Assembly (NCBI GenBank): GCA_963623875.1
Contig: CAVFNL010000006.1
Span: forward strand, 1-29,680
Source of the DNA: UBA3206 sp963623875
GTDB taxonomy: Bacteria; Bacillota_I; Bacilli_A; Acholeplasmatales; Anaeroplasmataceae
Direction of reading: 5' to 3'
Length of the DNA stretch: 29,680 nt
The notes under the pieces are model-generated. The model did not search any database, was not told the DNA's origin, and was given only the letters and a program-made list of their open reading frames with translations. This document shows positions 23,745 to 29,680 of the stretch, in pieces. Positions within the stretch are counted from its first letter, which is position 1. Every line of letters starts with the position of its first letter. A program made the position numbers and the translations under genes.

Positions 23745-24824
23745 ATGTTTGATAGATTAGATGCTATTGAAAAAAGATATGAGCAAATAAATAAAGAATT
23801 ACAAGACCCAGCTATAGTTTCTGATATTAAGAAATTAACTGAATTATCTAAAGAACAAAAAAATTTAGAGAAGATTGTAGAACTTTATAGAGAATATAAG
23901 AATTTAGTTGCGGCTGTAGATGATTTAAAGGAAATGAAGAAAGAATCAGATCCTGAAATTTCTGAAATGGCAACTATTGAATTAGATGAAAATCTAACAA
24001 GACAAGAAGCAATTATGGAAGAAGTTAAAATTCTTCTATTACCTAAAGATCCTAATGATGAGAAAAACGTTATTGTTGAAATCAAAGGTGCTGCAGGTGG
24101 AGATGAAGCTAACATATTCGCAGGAGATTTATTTAGAATGTATTCTAAGTATGCAGAATCTAAAGGATGGAAGGTTGAAGTAATGGATGCTCAACCAGGA
24201 GCTGCAGGTGGATATTCTAATATTTCATTTAAGGTTTCAGGAGAACTTGTATATTCTAACCTTAAATATGAATCAGGAACACATAGAGTACAAAGAATTC
24301 CTACTACTGAAGCAAACGGAAGAATTCAAACTTCAACAGCTACAGTGTATGTTATGCCAGAAGCAGAAGAAATTGATATCAAAATTGAAGAAAAAGATTT
24401 AAGAATAGATACATTCTGTTCATCAGGTCCAGGAGGACAAGGAGTAAATACTACATATTCTGCAGTACGTGTTACACATATTCCTACAGGAATTTCATTT
24501 GCATCGCAAGTTTATCGTTCTCAACATGAAAATAAAGCATTAGCTATGAAACTTTTAGTTTCTAAATTATATGCTATAGAAAAAGAAGAACAAGATGCAA
24601 AAGATGGTAATGCTCGTCGTGGAGCTATTGGAAGTGGAGATAGAGCTGAAAAGATAAGAACTTACAACTATCCACAAAATAGAGTTACTGATCATAGAAT
24701 TGGTCTTACACTTCAACGTCTTGATGCAGTAATGGAAGGGAAACTAGATTTAATAATTCCTGAAATTATTAATGAAGTTCAAAAACGTAAATTAGCTGAA
24801 GCTAGTGAAGCGAACAATCAATAA
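23745..24824 (+). CDS. prfA: Peptide chain release factor 1
   Basis: 359 residues. The GGQ loop SGPGGQGVNT (GGQ at 230-232) triggers peptide release. RVQRIPTTE contains the stop-codon recognition tripeptide region typical of RF1 (P-x-T, here PTT at 186-188) rather than the SPF of RF2. It releases peptides at UAA and UAG. AAGGAG precedes ATG 23745 inside the end of dnaB. Its modifying enzyme PrmC is encoded downstream, after one inserted membrane-protein gene. Confidence 0.96.
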   Translation: MFDRLDAIEKRYEQINKELQDPAIVSDIKKLTELSKEQKNLEKIVELYREYKNLVAAVDDLKEMKKESDPEISEMATIELDENLTRQEAIMEEVKILLLPKDPNDEKNVIVEIKGAAGGDEANIFAGDLFRMYSKYAESKGWKVEVMDAQPGAAGGYSNISFKVSGELVYSNLKYESGTHRVQRIPTTEANGRIQTSTATVYVMPEAEEIDIKIEEKDLRIDTFCSSGPGGQGVNTTYSAVRVTHIPTGISFASQVYRSQHENKALAMKLLVSKLYAIEKEEQDAKDGNARRGAIGSGDRAEKIRTYNYPQNRVTDHRIGLTLQRLDAVMEGKLDLIIPEIINEVQKRKLAEASEANNQ

Positions 24825-24850
24825 TTTAAGTGATTTAATTAAAGTGAATA

Positions 24851-24879
24851 TTGAATTTTTTATTAAATTAAAGTATCAT
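24851..24879 (+). promoter_or_regulatory. Candidate promoter of the large membrane protein gene
   Basis: TTGAAT (24851-24856), a 17-base spacer and TATCAT (24874-24879) in the 210-base gap after prfA. No clear terminator precedes it, so read-through from prfA is also possible. Confidence 0.35.
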
Positions 24880-25034
24880 ATAGTAAAGTGCTTATGAAAT
24901 ATAGTTGTAATATTGAAGAAAAGAAAAAAGAAAAAAAGAGAATTATATTTGTTACGCTTTATAAAAAAAATTAATAGTTTTCGTGTATAAAGAGAGACAA
25001 TTTAGTAAAACTATTACTATTGGGAGGTAATTAC

Positions 25035-26858
25035 ATGAAAAAAATAAGAAAAATCTTATTATTTTCACTACTAGGATTAATTCTTGTAGGAATTATTCTA
25101 GGATTTGCATTAGGTGGTGCAAATTGTGTTAGCAGTTTTGTAGCCAAAATGTATTTTGGTTATATGAATTTTGAGTGGAATCAAGATCTTGCTATCAAAA
25201 TTTTAGTTTATGGAATATTTACATTATTCTTTATGGCTATGGCAATAACATTTGCTATTCAGATTAGACGTAAGAAAAGTAAAGCATTCCCTATTTATGG
25301 ATTTTTCCTTTTGTTGTACCTTTTATTTATAATATTTGGTGCAAGTCAAGGAATAGACTATGTTAAAGATGCTTCAACAGTAAAAGGTGTATTAGCTATT
25401 ATTGTTACAGTGCTAGTTGGATTATTATTGTTAGTTTTAACAACTCTTTCAATTCCATCTACATTTGAACATTCAGAACTTGCTGCAAACTCTAAAAAAG
25501 CAGATGGTTACAAATTGGCTGATTTAATCGTTGGATGCACTCTTGCAGTAGGATATGTAGGAGCACTTGCAATTATATCAGGAATGAAGTTTAATATTTT
25601 TGCTAAAATTGGAGTAGTTGCTATTGTTTTATTGGTTGCTCAAGTATTTGCTTATGGAATTATTGCTTATAGATTAATTAAGCAAAAGAAGCCAGTTGCT
25701 GCAATTTTATTACCACTTGCAGTTTTGTTAACTGAAGTAGTAGGATATACTTACTTCAAATATGGATGGATTATTCGTTGGAATACTCATGAAAATTTAG
25801 TAGACGGTAATATATTAGAAAAATTACAAGCATTCTATGTAATTATTTATTTCTTTGTTGCAATTGCTTATGGTATGTATATTGGAACTGACTATGTTTT
25901 AACAATATTTGAAGCACGTCGTCAAAAATTATATAATCACCGTGAAAAATATGTATATGGTGATAGACGTAAGTTTGGTGATTCAATCGTTAAGGAATGG
26001 GAAGCGTCAAAGGCTGCTCAAGCAGGTTATGGAACATCGTTTGCTGATATTGCTGCTGCTATTGAGGCTCAAAAGGCTGCAGACTTAGCTGAAGTACAAA
26101 AAGCAACAGGATTACAAGGTGTAATTCTTGATGAAAATGATATTACAAATGATAGAGATACTCAAAATGAATTAAAACTCGAACAAGCTGCTGAGGATGA
26201 AAGCGAGTTAGCTAAAGTTGAAGTTCGTGAAGATGATGCTGATGATTCGCGTAAGGCCATTAAACAAATTAAACTTGTTGGTGGAGAAGAACCAAAAGAG
26301 TTTAGATTGAAATTAATGACATTAGATCCTAAGAAACGTGAAAGATATAATAAAGTACGTAATAGACTAGAATCATACAAGAAGATTAAGCAAAAGTTTA
26401 GTAATACAGTTGATACATATAGATATGCTGGTGAATTAGTAGCTAAAATATCTATTATAGGAACAACATTAAGATTACACTTAGCCCTAGATCCAGATTC
26501 ATATGATGTTAATAAATATCATCAAATCGATTTATCTTCAAAACAAAAATATATCTTTGTTCCATTCACATTAAAGTTAAAAGGACCTACTTCTGTTGAA
26601 CTTGCTTTACAATTAATTGATGAGTTAATGAAGGGATTTGACATTCCACAACAAAAAGGTTACAAGAACAAGAACTTTGTTGAAGAAATTGCTAAAGAAT
26701 TAATTGCTCAAGGCTTAATAGAAGAAGTTGGTGAAACAACTGCTGAAGATACTAAAGAAGAAAAGGCTGTAGAACCTAAAGTTGAAGAAGTATCAAATGA
26801 AATAGCTGAGCCAACTGAAGTTTCAACAGAAAATGAAGAAACTAAGGAATCAGAATAA
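25035..26858 (+). CDS. Large membrane protein of unknown function with cytoplasmic C-terminal domain
   Basis: 607 residues from ATG 25035, chosen because GGGAGGT (25022-25028) is ideally spaced; a TTG at 25020 overlaps that site. The first 290 residues hold about eight hydrophobic segments. A long charged cytoplasmic part follows: an Ala-rich helical stretch (about 325-385), then a domain (about 415-540) with RLKLMTLDPKKRERYNKV, YRYAGELVAKISI, TLRLHLALDPDSY and LQLIDELM. That domain resembles one I recall in many uncharacterised gut Firmicutes proteins with the pattern 'YN.I+NEL..YKK...R.S......G....AK+.++GKTL.+YLAL.P..Y'. The tail is very acidic (many Glu). No enzyme motif is visible. It separates prfA from prmC and has its own terminator. 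I do not recognise a function. Confidence 0.75.
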   Translation: MKKIRKILLFSLLGLILVGIILGFALGGANCVSSFVAKMYFGYMNFEWNQDLAIKILVYGIFTLFFMAMAITFAIQIRRKKSKAFPIYGFFLLLYLLFIIFGASQGIDYVKDASTVKGVLAIIVTVLVGLLLLVLTTLSIPSTFEHSELAANSKKADGYKLADLIVGCTLAVGYVGALAIISGMKFNIFAKIGVVAIVLLVAQVFAYGIIAYRLIKQKKPVAAILLPLAVLLTEVVGYTYFKYGWIIRWNTHENLVDGNILEKLQAFYVIIYFFVAIAYGMYIGTDYVLTIFEARRQKLYNHREKYVYGDRRKFGDSIVKEWEASKAAQAGYGTSFADIAAAIEAQKAADLAEVQKATGLQGVILDENDITNDRDTQNELKLEQAAEDESELAKVEVREDDADDSRKAIKQIKLVGGEEPKEFRLKLMTLDPKKRERYNKVRNRLESYKKIKQKFSNTVDTYRYAGELVAKISIIGTTLRLHLALDPDSYDVNKYHQIDLSSKQKYIFVPFTLKLKGPTSVELALQLIDELMKGFDIPQQKGYKNKNFVEEIAKELIAQGLIEEVGETTAEDTKEEKAVEPKVEEVSNEIAEPTEVSTENEETKESE

Positions 26859-26868
26859 TAAACAATTA

Positions 26869-26905
26869 AGAGAACTCATAAAAAAGAGTTCTCTTTCATT
26901 TTTTT
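26869..26905 (+). terminator. Intrinsic terminator of the membrane protein gene
   Basis: AGAGAACTC (26869-26877) pairs with GAGTTCTCT (26886-26894) around an A-rich loop, followed by TTCATTTTTTT. Confidence 0.9.
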
Positions 26906-26906
26906 A

Positions 26907-26915
26907 TGATATAAT
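26907..26915 (+). promoter_or_regulatory. Extended -10 promoter of prmC-tsaC
   Basis: TGa followed by perfect TATAAT (26910-26915) directly after the terminator. No -35 is recognisable, as is allowed for extended -10 promoters. Transcription would begin near 26922, only about 11 bases before the prmC start codon. Confidence 0.5.
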
Positions 26916-26932
26916 ATTTTTAGGTGATTAAA

Positions 26933-27787
26933 TTGAAATATAGAGAACTTTTAAAACACGGAAATGAATATTTTATTAAGAACGAAAAAGAAGAAAGCGG
27001 AGCTTTGTTCTTACTTGAACATGCATCTAACAAAACATCTCCACAACTTTTTGCATCATTAGATGAAGAAGTATCAAATGATGTTGTATCTATGTATGAT
27101 TCTTATTTAAAAGATCATGTAGAATTAAATAAGCCTATTTACTACATTATAGGCCATGCGCCATTTTATGGGTATGAATTTAAGGTTAACGAAAATGTAT
27201 TAATTCCTAGATTTGAAACTGAAGAATTAGTTGAAAATGTCTTGATGTGTTATGATGAATACTTTAAAGGAAAAGCGATTAAAGCCGCAGATATTGCAAC
27301 TGGAAGTGGATGTATTGGAATTACTTTAAAACTTGAACAACCAAATATGGATGTAACTATTACAGACATATCTAAAGAAGCATTAGATGTTGCTAAAGAA
27401 AATGCGAGAGTTTTAGGAGCAAATGTAACAATTCTTGAAGGAGATATGGTAGAACCAGTTATAGACCAAAAGTTTGACTTAATAGTTTCTAATCCACCAT
27501 ATATTCCTGAAGATGAAGAAGTTCAAAAAATTGTTAAGGATAATGAACCTAATATTGCGTTATTTGGTGGTAGAGATGGGCTAAAATTCTATAGAATAAT
27601 TATGAGAGATGCTGCTAAAATATTAAATGATAATGCAATACTTGCGTTTGAGCATGGTTATGATAAGAAGTTGCAAATGATAGAACTTGCAAAAGAATAT
27701 TTTCCTGATGCAAGAATTAAATCATTAAAAGATTTAGAAGGAAAAGATAGAATGACTATTATTATAAAGGGTTTTAAAAATGAGTAA
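26933..27787 (+). CDS. prmC: Release factor glutamine methyltransferase
   Basis: 284 residues from TTG 26933. A GTG at 26924 is in frame, but AGGTG (26922-26926) is the likely ribosome binding site for the TTG and would overlap the GTG. MKYRELLKHG resembles usual PrmC starts. The N-terminal helical domain recognises the release factor. ADIATGSGCIGI is the SAM-binding motif I, and SNPPYIPEDE contains the catalytic NPPY that binds the substrate glutamine. LIPRFETEELVE is also typical. PrmC methylates the Gln of the GGQ motif of RF1 and RF2. The prfA-prmC-tsaC association is conserved in Firmicutes. It overlaps tsaC by 8 bases. Confidence 0.93.
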   Translation: MKYRELLKHGNEYFIKNEKEESGALFLLEHASNKTSPQLFASLDEEVSNDVVSMYDSYLKDHVELNKPIYYIIGHAPFYGYEFKVNENVLIPRFETEELVENVLMCYDEYFKGKAIKAADIATGSGCIGITLKLEQPNMDVTITDISKEALDVAKENARVLGANVTILEGDMVEPVIDQKFDLIVSNPPYIPEDEEVQKIVKDNEPNIALFGGRDGLKFYRIIMRDAAKILNDNAILAFEHGYDKKLQMIELAKEYFPDARIKSLKDLEGKDRMTIIIKGFKNE

Positions 27788-28325
27788 ATTATTAATTTTT
27801 CCAACAGATACAGTGTATGGAATAGGTACTTCGGTATATGATAGTGAAAATATAACTAAGATTTATGAAATAAAACATAGACCATTAAATAAGCCTTTAG
27901 CTGTTTTGTGTGCTAATTTAGAGCAAATAGAAGAAATTGCATATTTAAGTGATTTTGCAAGAACACTAGTTAAAAATTTAATGCCAGGTGCCTTAACTAT
28001 TATAGTACCTGCAAAAGATTCAATTAAGAAAAGTATGAATCTTGATATGGTTGGTGTAAGAATACCTAATTCTAAATTAGCATTAAGCATCCTAGAAGAA
28101 AATGGTGCTATGGCTACAACTTCAGTAAATGATAGTGGCGAGGAAGCTATGAACGAATATGATGCTATAAAAGCAAAATATGATGGAGTTGTAGATTATA
28201 TTTATAAGTCTTATGAAAATTCATCATCTAAAGCTTCAACAGTTGTTATGATAAATGGTGACAACATAAATATAATTCGCGAAGGTGAAATAAAAATGGA
28301 TGATATTTTAAAATATAAACCTTAG
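27780..28325 (+). CDS. tsaC: Threonylcarbamoyl-AMP synthase (YrdC/Sua5 family)
   Basis: 181 residues: the YrdC domain only, without the Sua5 C-terminal extension. Conserved features are FPTDTVYGIGTS near the start, the basic pocket IYEIKHRPLNKPLAVL (K-x-R...K), MPGALTIIVPAK and VGVRIPNSKLAL. It makes threonylcarbamoyl-AMP from threonine, bicarbonate and ATP, the first step of the t6A37 modification of ANN-decoding tRNAs. The start ATG 27780 lies inside the end of prmC with AAAGGG upstream, so translation is coupled. B. subtilis YwlC sits in the same place. Confidence 0.92.
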   Translation: MSKLLIFPTDTVYGIGTSVYDSENITKIYEIKHRPLNKPLAVLCANLEQIEEIAYLSDFARTLVKNLMPGALTIIVPAKDSIKKSMNLDMVGVRIPNSKLALSILEENGAMATTSVNDSGEEAMNEYDAIKAKYDGVVDYIYKSYENSSSKASTVVMINGDNINIIREGEIKMDDILKYKP

Positions 28326-28354
28326 TTGAAAATAAGTGCAATATTTAGTAAAAT
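28326..28354 (+). promoter_or_regulatory. Promoter of the GH105 gene
   Basis: TTGAAA (28326-28331), a 17-base spacer and TAAAAT (28349-28354), starting right after the tsaC stop codon. Confidence 0.6.
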
Positions 28355-28383
28355 ATAGGTAATTAGTAAAGGAAGGAAAAAGT

Positions 28384-29532
28384 ATGGATTACAAAATTAT
28401 AGATAAATACATAAATAACTTAATTGACAAATCTGCACCGGGAAAACCTTATTGGAATATTGAGGTTATCCGTGAAGGAAAACCATGTAAGTGGAATTAT
28501 ATTGATGGATGTATGACATCATCTTTAATTGAACTTTATAAAATGACTGGAGATAAGAAAATATATGATTTTACAAAAGCATATATTGATTATTTCGTTC
28601 AAGAAGATGGAACAATAAAAGAATATGATAAGAATAAGTATTCTACAGATGATATTGCAGAAGGTAGAACATTATTTTCGCTATATGATATTTCAAAAGA
28701 AGAAAAATATCTTAAAGCAATTAATAATATATATGAGCAAATAAAAGGACAACCTCGTACACCAGAGGGTAATTTCTGGCATAAAAAGATTTATACAAAC
28801 CAAATTTGGCTAGATGGTCTTTATATGGCTCAACCATTTTATTTAACATATGAAACAAGATTTAATAAGATGGAACATTACAATGATATTATCAACCAAT
28901 TTGAAAATGTTAGAAAGATAATGTTTGATGAAAAGAAGAAACTATATTATCATGGTTATGATGCATCTAAATCTATATTTTGGGCTGATCCTAAGACAGG
29001 ACTTTCTAAGAATTTCTGGCTTAGATCTATTGGTTGGTTTACAGTAGCATTAGCAGACTGTTCTGAAATAATTAATCAACAAATGTATGATGAATATAGA
29101 ACATTTACTAAATTATTAAAAGAAATTATTGATTCACTTCTTACATATCAAGATCCTAAAACAAAAATGTTCTATCAAGTTGTAGATAAAGCAGGATGTG
29201 AAGGAAACTATGTTGAAACATCAGGAAGCGCAATGATTGCATATTCGATTTTAAAAGGTGCAAGACTTGGTATATTACCTGAAAGATATTATCAAATAGG
29301 ATTAGATATATTTAATGGTATATGCGAGCATAGTTTAAAAGAAGTTGATGGTGAACTAAACCTAGATAATATTTGTCTAGTTGCTGGATTAGGACCTGAG
29401 AACAATCCAAGACGTGATGGGTCATATGAGTATTATATATCAGAACCTATTGTTTCAAACGATGCAAAAGGCGTTGGTGCATTCGTAATGGCTTATATTG
29501 AAGTTTTAAAATATTTAAAAACACAAGAATAA
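28384..29532 (+). CDS. Family GH105 glycoside hydrolase, likely unsaturated rhamnogalacturonyl hydrolase
   Basis: 382 residues with an alpha/alpha barrel pattern of repeated helices. NQIWLDGLYMAQPF carries the catalytic acid Asp144, matching Asp143 of B. subtilis YteR. Other GH105 features are STDDIAEGRTL (Asp89/90 region), FWLRSIGWFTVAL and ETSGSAMIAYSI. No signal peptide is present, so it works in the cytoplasm on imported oligosaccharides, hydrating the unsaturated uronic acid left by pectin lyases. The exact substrate, rhamnogalacturonan or another unsaturated uronide, cannot be decided. It stands alone with its own promoter and terminator and no transporter or lyase nearby, so the substrate must be supplied by genes elsewhere. 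AAGGAAGG precedes the ATG. Confidence 0.87.
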   Translation: MDYKIIDKYINNLIDKSAPGKPYWNIEVIREGKPCKWNYIDGCMTSSLIELYKMTGDKKIYDFTKAYIDYFVQEDGTIKEYDKNKYSTDDIAEGRTLFSLYDISKEEKYLKAINNIYEQIKGQPRTPEGNFWHKKIYTNQIWLDGLYMAQPFYLTYETRFNKMEHYNDIINQFENVRKIMFDEKKKLYYHGYDASKSIFWADPKTGLSKNFWLRSIGWFTVALADCSEIINQQMYDEYRTFTKLLKEIIDSLLTYQDPKTKMFYQVVDKAGCEGNYVETSGSAMIAYSILKGARLGILPERYYQIGLDIFNGICEHSLKEVDGELNLDNICLVAGLGPENNPRRDGSYEYYISEPIVSNDAKGVGAFVMAYIEVLKYLKTQE

Positions 29533-29550
29533 TATATAAAAATTATTATC

Positions 29551-29583
29551 AAATGGCAGGCATATGTTGTCTACCATTTTTTT
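29551..29583 (+). terminator. Intrinsic terminator of the GH105 gene
   Basis: AAATGG-c-AG (29551-29559) pairs with CT-a-CCATTT (29571-29579), and the T-run ends at 29583. Confidence 0.75.
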
Positions 29584-29616
29584 ACGAAAAAATGCGAATA
29601 AAATATTAAAAAGTTA

Positions 29617-29645
29617 TTGACAATCAAGGCTTGATGGTGTATTCT
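29617..29645 (+). promoter_or_regulatory. Strong promoter reading out of the window
   Basis: Consensus TTGACA (29617-29622), a 17-base spacer and TATTCT (29640-29645). The expected start is near 29652. The 29 transcribed bases inside the window are GC-richer than their surroundings and can form TTGC/GCAA, suggesting the start of a structured leader or stable RNA. The gene is outside the window. Confidence 0.65.
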
Positions 29646-29680
29646 AATAAAGGTCGTTGCAAATAGCAAAGCCAGCCGCG

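Noticed and set aside
1..29680. CRISPR arrays, insertion sequences, transposases, prophage genes
   Set aside because: I found no regularly spaced direct repeats, no transposase or integrase motifs and no phage structural genes.

Overview
The window is AT-rich DNA from a low-GC Gram-positive-type bacterium, probably a gut member of Bacillota/Mycoplasmatota (Erysipelotrichia, RF39-like or another Bacilli-side lineage). The reasons are strong AGGAGG ribosome binding sites, the long Bacilli-type S12, and the gene orders rpsL-rpsG-fusA-tuf, rpsF-ssb-rpsR, gdpP-rplI-dnaB and prfA..prmC-tsaC. TGG is the tryptophan codon and TGA terminates tatD, so the code is standard (table 11), not the mycoplasma code. 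A family GH105 enzyme suggests use of pectin fragments.

Layout. 1-155: tail of a PD-(D/E)XK nuclease-like gene that stops unusually early. 171-4491: a TetR-type regulator divergent from an ABC exporter operon with two different ATPases and one permease. The two promoters overlap face to face on a shared palindromic -10. 4507-6135: a JetA-like (Wadjet) protein with no jetB/C/D beside it. 6136-8423: a decayed accessory strip with a tRNA 3'-end-like scar, a Fic-domain pseudogene and a zinc-ribbon/YkvA pseudogene. 8424-8500: tRNA-Arg(CCU). 8598-13263: an inverted repeat, a strong promoter and the str operon. 13281-16031: tatD and two HtrA-like lipoproteins, one with a complete catalytic triad and one degenerate but carrying a PDZ domain. 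16073-17790: pncC and a class I aminotransferase. 17886-18618: frameshifted merR and small membrane-protein genes. 18671-19805: rpsF-ssb-rpsR behind a structured leader. 19851-24824: a gdpP gene fused in frame to rplI, then dnaB and prfA. 25035-28325: a large membrane protein of unknown function, prmC and tsaC. 28326-29583: the GH105 gene. 29617-end: a strong promoter whose gene lies outside the window.

Housekeeping genes are intact with good start signals. Nearly all lesions (one nonsense codon and at least seven frameshifts in four genes) fall in the two accessory strips, which points to gene decay there, although homopolymer sequencing error must be excluded. The observations most worth following up are the GdpP-L9 fusion with a nested L9 start, the solitary JetA-like gene, the active/degenerate HtrA-like lipoprotein pair and the shared -10 divergent promoter. 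I did not find a clearly new multi-gene system; the JetA-like gene is the only sign of a defence system.
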